64,000 nt of DNA from Rhizobium sp. P38BS-XIX (GCF_012641435.1 NZ_JABAIJ010000003.1:62001-126000); one strand, 5' to 3'; positions 18,095 through 27,449 are shown, counted from the first letter of the stretch. A program made the numbers and translations. Notes: a model not told the origin generated them from the sequence alone.

Positions 18095-19551
18095 AGGCGG
18101 AGCGCAGCCGATCGTTGCGATGGGGGCTGATCAAGCGCCTGATCATGTTGCAGGCATGTCTTCTCGTTCTGTTCGTCGTTCTGCTCGTCGGTTGGATCTG
18201 GATCATCAATCCAGAGCTCGAAGATGCCAATGAGGAAGCTGTCCGCGTTGTTGCCGAACACGTCACGAAGAACGCAGACGGCGGGTTGCAGGTCGCCGAA
18301 ACTCCGGAAATCGCAGAACTCAAGCGTCGATATCCGGAGCTATGGTTTACCATTCGGGACGTGAACGGCGCGATCATTCAATATGGCGACGTCCCGGCGG
18401 CGCCACTCAACGAACGCTTCCCCTGGACGATCGACCGGGCGCGCGTGGAAGCCGGAAACGGCATGCGCGCAACTCTCGAAAATCGCGAGACGCCGGTGGG
18501 CAAGCTGCAATTCGTGGCGGCGACAGAGCGGGGTTTTACCAATGAGGGCCTCAATGTCTGGATCAACATCCATGTCGATGTCGCCAAGGGCCCGAATGGG
18601 GAAGTCCGCTGGCTAAGCATATTGCCGGGCATGGGTTTCATCATCCTGATCGTGGTCGTCCCCATGCTCGCGCTAACGGGCGTCGCGACGCTGCTTGTCA
18701 CGCCCCGCGCGGTCGGACGTTCCTTAAGCGGCCTCGTAGAGACGGCAAGGCAGGCGCAGACGATCGACTTCGATACCCGTTCCGCCCGGCTCGACCGCTC
18801 GAAAGTGCCGTATGAGATCATTCCCATGGTGGATGCGTTCAACCAGGCTCTTTCGAAGCTGGATGAAGGATATAACAGGAATAACCGCTTCCTTGCCGAT
18901 GCGGCACACGAGCTACGAACCCCAATCGCAATTGCGCGGACACGGGCCGATCTTCTCCCGGAAGCCGAGGTGAGCGAGCAGCTTCGCGGCGATATCGATC
19001 GTCTTTCCCGGGTGGCTCATCAGCTTCTGGAAATGCAGGCAATCGGCGTCGTCGAGCTGCGGGCCGAGCCGCAAGACCTCAACATTCTGGTCGAGAACAT
19101 CGCCGCCGATCTGGCTCCTATTGCCATGGATGCCGGCTATGACTTCGATTTCGAGCCGAGTTCGCGGGAGGCAGTCTTTGTGGTTCAGGCATCGACCATC
19201 GAGATGGCGGTGGTGAACCTGATCCGAAATGCAATCGATCATGGCGGCGGCAAGGGCGCCATCGTCGTCAGGATCGGGTCTTCCGGCACAATCGATGTCT
19301 GCGATCAGGGGCCGGGTATTCCGGCAGCGGAGCGGGACCGTGTTTTCGAACCTTTCCGCCGTATCAATACCAGTTCCTCCGGCGCCGGCCTCGGCTTGAA
19401 CCTCGTCAAGAAAGCGGCGGAGCTGCATGGCGGACGCGTGTTGTTCTTCGACACCAGCCGCGGCTTTTGCGTGCGGCTGGAAATCAGATCGATCGCCCCG
19501 GCGGAAGCAGCCCGGCGAGGGGGCAAGCACACCGCACCTGTCGGATCGTGA
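18091..19551 (+). CDS. Sensor histidine kinase
   Basis: A 486-residue membrane kinase. TM1 is near residues 15-38 and TM2 near residues 180-205, enclosing a periplasmic sensor region. A HAMP-like linker follows, then the H-box AHELRTPIA with His273, an N-box NLIRNAIDHGG and G-boxes DQGPGIP and GAGLGLNLV. It is translationally coupled (ATGA) to the response regulator, its likely partner. The signal is unknown; proximity to a cell-wall transpeptidase and a membrane-bound AraC regulator hints at an envelope role (inference). Confidence 0.93.
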   Translation: MKAERSRSLRWGLIKRLIMLQACLLVLFVVLLVGWIWIINPELEDANEEAVRVVAEHVTKNADGGLQVAETPEIAELKRRYPELWFTIRDVNGAIIQYGDVPAAPLNERFPWTIDRARVEAGNGMRATLENRETPVGKLQFVAATERGFTNEGLNVWINIHVDVAKGPNGEVRWLSILPGMGFIILIVVVPMLALTGVATLLVTPRAVGRSLSGLVETARQAQTIDFDTRSARLDRSKVPYEIIPMVDAFNQALSKLDEGYNRNNRFLADAAHELRTPIAIARTRADLLPEAEVSEQLRGDIDRLSRVAHQLLEMQAIGVVELRAEPQDLNILVENIAADLAPIAMDAGYDFDFEPSSREAVFVVQASTIEMAVVNLIRNAIDHGGGKGAIVVRIGSSGTIDVCDQGPGIPAAERDRVFEPFRRINTSSSGAGLGLNLVKKAAELHGGRVLFFDTSRGFCVRLEIRSIAPAEAARRGGKHTAPVGS

Positions 19552-19719
19552 TCAGGCGCCGACGTCCAGATATGGCTGTGGCAGTGCCAATTATGGTTGC
19601 AACAGTTTTGGCAAAGGATATTTCTCGACCTCGAACATGATTTAGGTCGCGGGGGAAAGTGATTACGGCCATGGCTCAGCTCGTTCGTTTCGTCATCCTT
19701 TCCTGATTCCAAGTTTCCG

Positions 19720-20748
19720 ATGCTCTTCATTCCGCTTCCGTTCGTCGTCGCCATCCTGCTACTCGTGCTGTTCGTTGTGGTTGCCCGAGAAAGCGATCAG
19801 GCGGCCGTCGAGGAGGCACCGCGCAACGGCCCCTTCCTGGCGCTGATATTGATGAGCGCCTTTCAATCCGTTCTTGGCGGATTGCGCTGGGGATACGGCG
19901 TGGATGAGGTCATCTATATCGCGCCGGTTGGAGCGGCGATCATTCCGCCGCTGGCCTATCTCGGCGTGCGCAAACTGACACGGAAACCGGCGCCAATCTC
20001 GCGACCATTGGCATTGCATGCGCTGCCGGCCATATCGATTGCCTTGCTCGTGGTCAGCTGGCGTAGTGCCATCGATATCTTCCTGCCGATGATCTTCATC
20101 GGCTATGCCGCCGCCATACTTCTGCTGATGCGGTCAGGCCCTGACGCGCTTCGGGCGACATCTTTCGAAACTGCGCCGAGGGTCTTTCGTGCCCTCGTCT
20201 TTACCGCGATGGCGTTACTGCTATCGGCCGCGCTCGACATCTTCGTCGCACTCGATTTCGTGTGGACGGCAGGAAAGCATGCGGTTTTGATGATCACGGC
20301 CGGAAATCTGGCCGCGCTGATCATCCTGTCGATCGCGGGTGCCGTGGCCAGCCGAGGGCGCAGCTTCCCCGAGGCTGCCGATCCTCCGCCACAAGTCGAA
20401 ACGGCGGAAGACAAGGACACGATGACTGCTTTGCAGTCGCTATTCGAGACAAAGCGCCTATATCGGGACCCGGATCTCAATCTTGACCGTCTCGCCCGCA
20501 AGGCCGCTATTCCGTCGAGACAGATATCCATGGCTATCAATCGCACGACGGCCAAGAATGTTTCGCAATACGTCAATGAATTCCGCGTGGCAGAGGCATG
20601 CGAACTGCTCCGCAAAACTGCCAGGCCGGTGACGGAGATCATGTTCGAGGTCGGTTTTCAGACGAAGTCGAACTTCAACCGCGAATTCCGTCGCGTCACC
20701 GATATGAGCCCGCTGCAATGGCGTGAACGAAAGGAGAGGCCCGCCTGA
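19720..20748 (+). CDS. AraC-type regulator with N-terminal membrane domain
   Basis: A 342-residue protein. The first ~210 residues contain about seven hydrophobic segments (e.g. PFVVAILLLVLFVVV and AVLMITAGNLAALIILSIAG). The last ~100 residues are an AraC DNA-binding domain (LNLDRLARKAAIPSRQISMAINRTT, then VTEIMFEVGFQTKSNFNREFRRVTDMSP). This is a one-component, membrane-embedded regulator that may sense a lipophilic or envelope signal. It lies 168 bases behind the sensor kinase. Confidence 0.9.
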   Translation: MLFIPLPFVVAILLLVLFVVVARESDQAAVEEAPRNGPFLALILMSAFQSVLGGLRWGYGVDEVIYIAPVGAAIIPPLAYLGVRKLTRKPAPISRPLALHALPAISIALLVVSWRSAIDIFLPMIFIGYAAAILLLMRSGPDALRATSFETAPRVFRALVFTAMALLLSAALDIFVALDFVWTAGKHAVLMITAGNLAALIILSIAGAVASRGRSFPEAADPPPQVETAEDKDTMTALQSLFETKRLYRDPDLNLDRLARKAAIPSRQISMAINRTTAKNVSQYVNEFRVAEACELLRKTARPVTEIMFEVGFQTKSNFNREFRRVTDMSPLQWRERKERPA

Positions 20749-20762
20749 AGTCGGCGCTGTCT

Positions 20763-21713
20763 TCAGAGGCCCCAGATAACGGATTCCTCGTGGCGTTTGA
20801 TCAGGTGCCGCAGATCCTGGAAACCAGTTCGAACAAATGCGGCAAACTGCTCCACGGCAGGTGCGCGCGGCGTGTCGATGCGTTTGAGAATGGCAAGCGC
20901 ACGCTCGGGATGGGGAATGGTGATTGGCAGCGCCGTGATCGACTTTTCCTTCCGCTGTGCGAAGACGACGCTATGGGGCATGATCGTCAGCGCATCTGCG
21001 GCCTTGAGATAGTTGATCACGCTCATCAGCGAGCCCCCGGAAAAACGGATTTTGATCTCGGTTGCGCCCAGCGAAAGCAATAGGGCGCGTAGATCGGTCA
21101 GCAACGGGCTGCCCGGCGGAGGCGCGACCCAGGGGTAATCGAGCAGATGGCTCAGCTGCGGCCGGCGCTTCAGCAGGAGCGGATGCGTTGTACGGCAAGC
21201 GACGACGTTGCGCCCGGGAAGAATCTCCTGAAACTCGAGGCCGGATCCTTCGTCGAGAAGATCGATCGGGCAGATGGCAAGGTCGATCTGGTCTGCCTTG
21301 AGGGCCGCACGGAGATCGGAAAAATAGCCGTAGCTCTGGTCGATCCGCACGTCGGGATGGCTCGCCTGGAACTCCGCGCAAAGGCCGGAGATCAGCGCAT
21401 CCATGAAAAACGGCGTTCCGCCGATCCGCACGACACCGCTCTTGCCGACCCTGAAACTTTCCATGAGGTCGGATGCCTTGCGTGAAGCCGCCAGCATGAC
21501 GAGGCCATGTTCGGCCAATGACGACCCAAGTGGCGTCGGCTGTAGCGGCCTGCGGCCCTTGATGAACAGCGGTTCTCCGACACGCTTCTCCAACATCGAC
21601 AGCGTGCGCGAAACCGCCGGCTGTGCCAAACCCAACAGCGCGGCACCCTCGGTCACGCCGCCGGTCTTGACCACTGCAGCAAGTTGGATGAGATGGCGTT
21701 CGTCTATTTTCAT
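20763..21713 (-). CDS. LysR family regulator of the adjacent aromatic-ring-cleavage genes
   Basis: A 316-residue LysR regulator with an N-terminal HTH (HLIQLAAVVKTGGVTEGAALLGLAQPAVSRTLSMLEKRVGEPLF) and an effector-binding domain. It is divergent from the dioxygenase operon, with a 98-bp gap carrying a LysR-type T-N11-A palindrome at the regulator's start codon. By position it is the likely activator of that operon, answering to a pathway intermediate (inference). Confidence 0.9.
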   Translation of the reverse strand: MKIDERHLIQLAAVVKTGGVTEGAALLGLAQPAVSRTLSMLEKRVGEPLFIKGRRPLQPTPLGSSLAEHGLVMLAASRKASDLMESFRVGKSGVVRIGGTPFFMDALISGLCAEFQASHPDVRIDQSYGYFSDLRAALKADQIDLAICPIDLLDEGSGLEFQEILPGRNVVACRTTHPLLLKRRPQLSHLLDYPWVAPPPGSPLLTDLRALLLSLGATEIKIRFSGGSLMSVINYLKAADALTIMPHSVVFAQRKEKSITALPITIPHPERALAILKRIDTPRAPAVEQFAAFVRTGFQDLRHLIKRHEESVIWGL

Positions 21714-21726
21714 AACGATCTGTTAT
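21712..21726. promoter_or_regulatory. LysR-type operator (ATAAC-N5-GTTAT)
   Basis: The perfect inverted repeat ATAAC-GATCT-GTTAT contains the T-N11-A core and overlaps the start codon of the LysR gene in the divergent promoter region. It is placed to mediate autorepression and activation of the dioxygenase operon. Confidence 0.6.
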
Positions 21727-21811
21727 ATTGAAGCTCAACAAAATCATCAATCCACGCCTCTTTGGCTGCTAGCATCGCGTCAATCTGCGAGGTAGGCTTT
21801 GGAGGAGAGGC

Positions 21812-22687
21812 ATGGCGGAGCGTCCGAAAGCGCTCACATTGAGCGAAGCGACATCGTCAGGTGTATCTTCCAACCGTCTTTCCACAAAGGACGAAAGCGA
21901 TCTGTCGCGGCTGATTTTCGCCGCCGTGACACATGTTCACGATCTCATCAGAGAATTCCGCCCCACCCGCGATCAGTGGCGTGAGCTCATCGCCTTTCTG
22001 ACGGACGTCGGGCACGCTTCGGATGACAGACGGCAGGAGTGGGTGCTTCTTTCCGACCTCATCGGCGCTTCGACGCTGGTCGAGGAGCTCAATTCAAAGC
22101 GCCCGCAGGCGGCCACGCCCAACACCATTCGCGGCCCGTTTTTTCGCAGCGATACGCCCGAGCGCGGATCGGGCTCCTCCATCTCTCTCGATGGTATCGG
22201 CGAACCGTTGATGGTTGGCGTACGCGTGCAGGATCTTGATGGTCTGCCGATTGCCGGCGCCGAAGTCATCACCTGGCAGGCCAATAGCGAAGGCTTTTAT
22301 GAGAACCAGCAGCCGGATCGCCAGCCGGAGCATAATCTGCGTGGCCTTTTTCGTACGGACGCCGAGGGCCACTTCTCGTATCGCTCGGTGATGCCGGCGG
22401 GTTATGGCGTGCCCGATGATGGGCCTGTCGGGCAATTGCTCGCGAGGGCAGGTTACTCGATGCGGCGGCCAGCGCATCTGCATTTTGTCGTGCGTGCCAA
22501 AGGTTTCGACACGATCACGACCCATATCTATGATGCAAGCGATCCGCACCTTGCTGAGGACGCCCTTTCCGGCGTTCGGCCGGAGCTTGTCGCCATCTTT
22601 GAAAAGATTGAATTCAACGGGCAAGATGGCAAGGCCGTCGACCTGACCTTTGTCATGGTTAAAGCCAAGCCGGGGAGGGCAGCATGA
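21812..22687 (+). CDS. Intradiol ring-cleavage dioxygenase (hydroxyquinol/catechol 1,2-dioxygenase family), copy 1
   Basis: A 291-residue non-haem Fe(III) dioxygenase. The N-terminal helical dimerisation region (residues ~25-95) is followed by a beta-sandwich with the Fe ligands Tyr in YGVPDDGPVGQLL, Tyr near YSMRRP, and two His in RPAHLHF and TTHIYD. The motif order matches hydroxyquinol 1,2-dioxygenases, which convert hydroxyquinol to maleylacetate. The start has GGAGGAG upstream. It overlaps the maleylacetate reductase gene by 4 nt. Confidence 0.9.
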   Translation: MAERPKALTLSEATSSGVSSNRLSTKDESDLSRLIFAAVTHVHDLIREFRPTRDQWRELIAFLTDVGHASDDRRQEWVLLSDLIGASTLVEELNSKRPQAATPNTIRGPFFRSDTPERGSGSSISLDGIGEPLMVGVRVQDLDGLPIAGAEVITWQANSEGFYENQQPDRQPEHNLRGLFRTDAEGHFSYRSVMPAGYGVPDDGPVGQLLARAGYSMRRPAHLHFVVRAKGFDTITTHIYDASDPHLAEDALSGVRPELVAIFEKIEFNGQDGKAVDLTFVMVKAKPGRAA

Positions 22688-23745
22688 CACTCAATTTTTC
22701 CTATGCCGGGAGCCCCGCGCAGATCGTTTTTGGTTCCGGTAGCCTCAAGACGCTGTCGGAATGGATCGAGAAAGCCGGCTGCAGGCGTGCTTTGATTTTG
22801 TCGACGCCGCATCAGAAGGCAGACGCGGAGGCCCTTGCGCGGGATATCGGTTCGCTTGCCTGCGGCGTCTTCGCGGGAGCCACCATGCACACGCCGGTAG
22901 AGGTGACCGAATCGGCGATGAGGGTGGTGTCGGAAACGAATGCAGATTGTGTCGTCTCCCTTGGCGGAGGATCTACCACAGGGCTTGGTAAGGCGATTGC
23001 CTATCGCACCGATCTCCATCAGATCGTCGTTCCCACGACGTATGCCGGCTCCGAAGTCACGCCGATCCTTGGGCAGACTGAGGGCGGCCGCAAGACGACC
23101 GTGCGGGATGCCAAGATATTGCCCGAGATCGTCGTCTATGATCCATCGCTGACACTCGGACTGCCGGTTGCCATGAGCGTGACGAGCGGTCTCAATGCCA
23201 TGGCACATGCCGTCGAGGCTCTTTATGCGCGGGATCGCAATCCGATTTCGAGCCTGATGGCGCTCGAAGGTTTACGCGCCTTTCAACGTAGTCTGCCGGC
23301 GATCGTGAGAGACCCGAGGAATGCGGACGCGCGTAGCGATGCGCTTTACGGCGCCTGGCTTTGCGGCTCGGTGCTGGGCACGGTCGGCATGGCGTTGCAT
23401 CACAAGATCTGCCACACCCTAGGGGGATCCTTCGATACCCCGCATGCGGAAACCCATGCCGTGATGCTGCCCCATACGGCGGCGTTCAATGCGGGCGCCG
23501 CAGCCTCCGAGCTCGCGGAGGCTGCCAGCATCTTCCGCGGCTCCATCGGTGGTGGATTATGGGATTTCGCCAAGGCGATTGGCGCGCCGCTCTCGCTCAG
23601 GGAGTTTGGGTTGACCCAAGCCGATCTTGATCGCGCTGCGTCAATTGCTGTCGACAACCCCTATTGGAACCCACGCCCGATCGACCTGGCCTCGATCCGG
23701 CGATTGCTGCAGGATGCATGGGAAGGCCAGCGTCCGCAGAACTGA
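22684..23745 (+). CDS. Maleylacetate reductase (iron-containing alcohol dehydrogenase family)
   Basis: A 353-residue enzyme of the Fe-ADH superfamily. It has the nucleotide-binding GGGSTTGLGKAIA and the metal-region motifs SGLNAMAHAVEALYA, HHKICHTLGGSFDTPHAETHAVMLPH. The sequence between the two dioxygenase genes and this motif spacing point to maleylacetate reductase, which reduces maleylacetate to 3-oxoadipate with NAD(P)H. It is coupled by ATGA to the upstream dioxygenase gene. Confidence 0.93.
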   Translation: MTLNFSYAGSPAQIVFGSGSLKTLSEWIEKAGCRRALILSTPHQKADAEALARDIGSLACGVFAGATMHTPVEVTESAMRVVSETNADCVVSLGGGSTTGLGKAIAYRTDLHQIVVPTTYAGSEVTPILGQTEGGRKTTVRDAKILPEIVVYDPSLTLGLPVAMSVTSGLNAMAHAVEALYARDRNPISSLMALEGLRAFQRSLPAIVRDPRNADARSDALYGAWLCGSVLGTVGMALHHKICHTLGGSFDTPHAETHAVMLPHTAAFNAGAAASELAEAASIFRGSIGGGLWDFAKAIGAPLSLREFGLTQADLDRAASIAVDNPYWNPRPIDLASIRRLLQDAWEGQRPQN

Positions 23746-23799
23746 GCCGAGGCGAGCTTCGCCGTATGCTAGAGACAATTTTTCATTTTTGAGGTGACC

Positions 23800-24705
23800 A
23801 TGAGCGCGCAGGAAAAAGGCTACTTTACCGAGGAAAATTCCGTCGACGTGGTCACGGGGCGCAATGCCAACGCCCGCGACGCGCGGCTGAAGCAGGTAAT
23901 GGAGGTCGTTACGCGCAAGCTGCATGAGGCGGTGAAGGAGCTGGAACCAACGCAGGACGAGTGGATGGAAGCCATCCTCTTTCTCACCCGCACGGGTCAC
24001 ACCTGCACCGACTGGCGACAGGAGTTCATTCTGCTTTCCGACGTGCTTGGCGTGTCGATGCTGGTCGACGCAATCAATAACCGCAAGCCCTCAGGCGCCT
24101 CGGAGAGCACGGTTCTCGGCCCCTTCCATGTCGCTGACGCCCCGGAATTGCCCATCGGCGCCAACATCTGCCTCGACCAAAAGGGCGAGGACATGGTGAT
24201 TAGTGGGCGCATTCTCGATACCGACGGCAAACCGATCGAGAATGCGGTGCTCGATGTCTGGCAAGCCAATGACGAAGGTTTTTACGATGTCCAGCAGAAG
24301 GGTATCCAGCCGGACTTCAATCTGCGCGGCGTCTTTCGCACCGGCAGCGACGGACATTATTGGTTCCGGGCGGTGAAGCCGAAATACTATCCGATCCCAG
24401 ACGATGGGCCGGTTGGCCAATTGCTGGCAGCGCTCGGCCGCCATCCCTATCGCCCGGCCCATCTGCACTACATCATCAAGGCTCCCGGTTTCGAGACGCT
24501 GACGACCCACATTTTCGATCCGGATGATCCGTATATTCACTCGGACGCGGTGTTCGGCGTCAAGGAAAGCCTGCTTGCGGAATTTAGGTTGACCGAAGAC
24601 ACTGTGCGGGCAGCGGAGCTGGGATTTGCAAACAGCTTTTGGCAGGTAGAGCACGACTTCGTGCTGGCGCCCGATCGGACGTTAGGCAAGCGGAACGAAG
24701 GCTGA
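23800..24705 (+). CDS. Hydroxyquinol 1,2-dioxygenase-like intradiol dioxygenase, copy 2
   Basis: A 301-residue intradiol dioxygenase paralogous to the one at 21812. Both share LSDVLGVSMLVDAIN-type helices, an NLRGVFRT motif and YPIPDDGPVGQLL. The Fe ligands are visible as Tyr in KYYPIPDDG, Tyr in RHPYRPAH, and His in RPAHLHYI and LTTHIFD. ATG 23800 has a GAGGT RBS (GTG 23794 is possible). Of the two copies, this one is closer to the classical hydroxyquinol 1,2-dioxygenase motif set. The 54-base gap after the reductase gene suggests one transcript. Confidence 0.92.
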   Translation: MSAQEKGYFTEENSVDVVTGRNANARDARLKQVMEVVTRKLHEAVKELEPTQDEWMEAILFLTRTGHTCTDWRQEFILLSDVLGVSMLVDAINNRKPSGASESTVLGPFHVADAPELPIGANICLDQKGEDMVISGRILDTDGKPIENAVLDVWQANDEGFYDVQQKGIQPDFNLRGVFRTGSDGHYWFRAVKPKYYPIPDDGPVGQLLAALGRHPYRPAHLHYIIKAPGFETLTTHIFDPDDPYIHSDAVFGVKESLLAEFRLTEDTVRAAELGFANSFWQVEHDFVLAPDRTLGKRNEG

Positions 24706-24751
24706 CGTTGTTTGCAGGCAAAGAGCAAGCAGATCTGTGTAACGGCGCTAT

Positions 24752-25327
24752 TTAGCTGGTCTTCCGTGAGCCGCTATTTGCGTGACCAAGGGCATCCATT
24801 GCGGCCGCGACAATGTGGCCGCGCCATTCCCGCTTGAGATCTGCCTTTACCGCGACGGATGCCGTGATACCAAGGCCGGTGAATGCGCTGGTCACGCGGA
24901 CGATCCGCTCCTGCTCGACCGTTTGCATGTCGATGCCGAGCGCAGCATACATGATCATCCCATGCTCGATCATCTCCGGATCGGCGTTTTGACCGTGATC
25001 CGCCAGTCGGTATTGGAACGCCGATATTCCCGGCCAGTCATAGGCAAAGGACACGGAAGCCTCGATAACGGCGCGGTCGCGCTCCATCCCCGGAGCCAGG
25101 TTTTCGACACTGGCGCGCAACGCTTCCATATGATCGCGGCTCGTTTTCATCGCCGCATCATAAAGCGCCTGCTTGCTGGGATAGTGATGCAACAGGCCGG
25201 CCTTTGAGTAATTGACCGCATCGGCGATCTGCTGCAACGATGTGTTGGCGAAACCATGCTTCGCGAACAGTCCTGCGGCATAATCGAGGATCTCGGCGTC
25301 GATTTCAGCTCTGGTTGGCTTGGGCAT
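24752..25327 (-). CDS. TetR family transcriptional regulator
   Basis: A 191-residue regulator with an N-terminal TetR HTH (AGLFAKHGFANTSLQQIADAVNYSKAGLLHHYPSKQALYDAAM, residues ~13-56) and a helical ligand domain. It is convergent with the dioxygenase operon and has no adjacent divergent gene other than ParD, 190 bases away. Its target is unknown. Confidence 0.88.
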   Translation of the reverse strand: MPKPTRAEIDAEILDYAAGLFAKHGFANTSLQQIADAVNYSKAGLLHHYPSKQALYDAAMKTSRDHMEALRASVENLAPGMERDRAVIEASVSFAYDWPGISAFQYRLADHGQNADPEMIEHGMIMYAALGIDMQTVEQERIVRVTSAFTGLGITASVAVKADLKREWRGHIVAAAMDALGHANSGSRKTS

Positions 25328-25517
25328 GTCAAAGGGCCTAACATGGGGCGACCGAAACAGTCAATTTTCAATTGATGTGGTCGGTATGGCAGATCTTGGC
25401 TGCGTGATATTTGGTGCCCATTGCGGCACCAGATCATCTTTTAGCGCGATTCTGGGTCGGGCAACATTGACATGTGTGCGACTGAGTAGCACCTTATCGG
25501 CATAAGGAGTTGGCTTC

Positions 25518-25793
25518 ATGAGTGTCAAATCATCGATCTCTTTGACTGAGCAGCAGGACGCGTTTGCGCGATCCCTCGTCGATACGGGACGCTATTCGAG
25601 CCTGAGTTCGGTTCTCCAGCAGGGGCTGGAGCTGCTTCGCCAGAAAACCGAAGCGGAAGCCGCCGAGACGGAAGCTCTTCGCACTCTGATCGGACGCCGG
25701 CTGGACGGACCGAGAGTTTCCGCCGCCGATATGGCCAATCATGTCGAAGACATGATCGAACGCAAGCGGCGAGCCCTGCGTGTGGAATCTTGA
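25518..25793 (+). CDS. ParD-type antitoxin
   Basis: A 91-residue protein with a ribbon-helix-helix N-terminus (SISLTEQQDAFARSLVDTGRYSSLSSVLQQGLELL) typical of ParD/CC2985-like antitoxins, then an acidic, flexible toxin-binding tail. A TAAGGAG RBS precedes it. Its end overlaps the toxin gene by 14 bases, the usual layout of a type II toxin-antitoxin pair. Confidence 0.9.
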   Translation: MSVKSSISLTEQQDAFARSLVDTGRYSSLSSVLQQGLELLRQKTEAEAAETEALRTLIGRRLDGPRVSAADMANHVEDMIERKRRALRVES

Positions 25794-26124
25794 ATATTCC
25801 CTTCAGGCGGTTCGCGATTTCGATTTGATCTTCGATCACCTGCTGGCTGCCTACGGAGCCCTTGGAGAGACATCGGAAGAAGCCTGGGAACGGGCCGCCG
25901 GCCGTGTTCGTCAGTTGCGATCCGAAGTCGATCGACTGGTCGACACGCCCTATATCGGAACCCTGCGGCCGGACATCCGTCCGGGTATCCGTTTCCTGAG
26001 ACGTGACAAGGCCGCCATCTGGTTTTTGCCGGAAGAGCAGCGAAAGACGATCGTCATTGCCGCCATTTTCTTCGGCGGTCAGGATCATATACGCCATATG
26101 CTGGCGCGCATGCTGGAAGAATAG
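25780..26124 (+). CDS. ParE/RelE-family toxin
   Basis: A 114-residue toxin of the ParE fold (MWNLEYSLQAVRDFDLIFDHL, then VDTPYIGTLRPDIRPGIRFLRRDKAAIWF and a C-terminal VIAAIFFGGQDHIRHML). It starts with GTG inside parD. ParE toxins poison DNA gyrase. The frame is intact, so the pair is probably functional. Confidence 0.9.
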   Translation: MWNLEYSLQAVRDFDLIFDHLLAAYGALGETSEEAWERAAGRVRQLRSEVDRLVDTPYIGTLRPDIRPGIRFLRRDKAAIWFLPEEQRKTIVIAAIFFGGQDHIRHMLARMLEE

Positions 26125-26228
26125 GGCGGCATCCCGCCGGCGTCAGGCCTCCCGGTTTTCATCGCGGTAAAAGATGCAAGCGTAATCCGAGATAGCGATC
26201 CCATATGCAATGGGTGGAAAAAGGCTTG

Positions 26229-26272
26229 ATCCATGTAGCGTTATATTCCATGAAATATAACGCTACATGGAT
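26229..26272. promoter_or_regulatory. 19-bp perfect inverted repeat just before the LysR start
   Basis: Arms 26229-26247 and 26254-26272 are perfect reverse complements around a 6-nt spacer (CCATGA). The repeat ends one base before the GGGAG RBS of the GTG start at 26285, and its right arm contains the upstream ATG at 26267. It may be an autoregulatory operator or an mRNA hairpin that limits translation. There is no T-run, so it is not a standard terminator. Confidence 0.6.
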
Positions 26273-26284
26273 GGGAGCCGACCC

Positions 26285-27229
26285 GTGCTGATCAGACATC
26301 TTTCGTTCTTCGTGACACTGGCGGAGGAAAAGCATTTCGCCAGGGCGGCCGAGCTCTGCCACATCACGCAGCCGACCCTGTCGGCGGCCATTCGCAAGCT
26401 TGAGGATGATCTACGCGTCACGCTGATTGCGCGTGGCAATCGTTATATGGGGCTCACGCCGGATGGGGAGCGCGTGCTGGAATGGGGTCGACAGATCCTC
26501 TTCGATTATGACAGCCTGCACAAGGAGATCGCCGGCTCGAAGAAGGGGCTATCTGGCACATTGCGGCTGGGTGTCGTGCCCGCGGCAATGGCTGCAGTGT
26601 CGTTTCTTTCCGAGCGCTTCAGCTCAGAAAATCCGGATGCCACCATCGAGATCAAATCGATGACATCGCGTGCCATCCAGCATGGGCTCGATACATTCGA
26701 GCTGGATGGCGGCCTCACCTACCTCGAAAATGAGCCGCTGGAGAATGTTCAGCGGCTGTTGCTGTACCACGAGAGATACGTCTTCGTTTGCCGCGCCGAT
26801 CATCCTCTGGCGAGGCGGCGGGCACTCAACTGGGCGGAGGCCGCCTCGCAACCCCTATGCCTTTTGAGCGAGGACATGCAGAACAGGCGAATTCTGAACG
26901 GCATCGTGGCCTCCGCAGGCCTCGTCCTGAAGCCGCCGGTTGTCAGCAATTCGTTCCTGGCCGTTTGCGCGCATATCCGCAATGGCCTCTGGTGCAGCAT
27001 CGTCCCCCATACCTTTTTCTATATTCTGGGCGACAAGACCGATCTCGTTTCCATCGAGCTTGTGGAACCGCATCATCGGCAGGCCTTGGGGCTGGTGATT
27101 TCGAACAGATCTCCACAATCGCCCATGACCAAGGCGTTGGAACGCGCCTTGCAGGGCGCTGATTTCGACGCCGATTTCGATCGGCACGTGGCCGTTCCCG
27201 CGTCATCGATATCCTCTATCGCGCGGTAA
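26285..27229 (+). CDS. LysR family regulator, probably of formate dehydrogenase
   Basis: A roughly 314-residue LysR regulator. The HTH reads FVTLAEEKHFARAAELCHITQPTLSAAIRKLEDDLRVTLI. I prefer the GTG at 26285 (GGGAG seven bases upstream, giving MLIRHLSFF); the ATG at 26267 has no RBS and lies within the inverted repeat. It is co-directional with and 220 bases before the formate dehydrogenase gene. Several LysR regulators of this type sit beside formate dehydrogenase genes, so a formate-related role is plausible. Confidence 0.88.
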   Translation: MLIRHLSFFVTLAEEKHFARAAELCHITQPTLSAAIRKLEDDLRVTLIARGNRYMGLTPDGERVLEWGRQILFDYDSLHKEIAGSKKGLSGTLRLGVVPAAMAAVSFLSERFSSENPDATIEIKSMTSRAIQHGLDTFELDGGLTYLENEPLENVQRLLLYHERYVFVCRADHPLARRRALNWAEAASQPLCLLSEDMQNRRILNGIVASAGLVLKPPVVSNSFLAVCAHIRNGLWCSIVPHTFFYILGDKTDLVSIELVEPHHRQALGLVISNRSPQSPMTKALERALQGADFDADFDRHVAVPASSISSIAR

Positions 27230-27449
27230 AAACCTTTCATTTGCGAGCAACAGGCCGCTGTGAAAGCATCCTCACTGTTGAAACGAGGTTCCGATTGCAC
27301 GGAACACGGCTTTAGGGAACACACAGCGAGTGATCATCGTCAGCCGCGGTTGATGGTGTCAATTTCTGAGAGAAGCGATCTCCGCAACCGGCGCGTGATG
27401 ACACGCGTTTCCGGGAGTGTTTCCTGTTGTCGCAGCTGAGGAAACGAAC

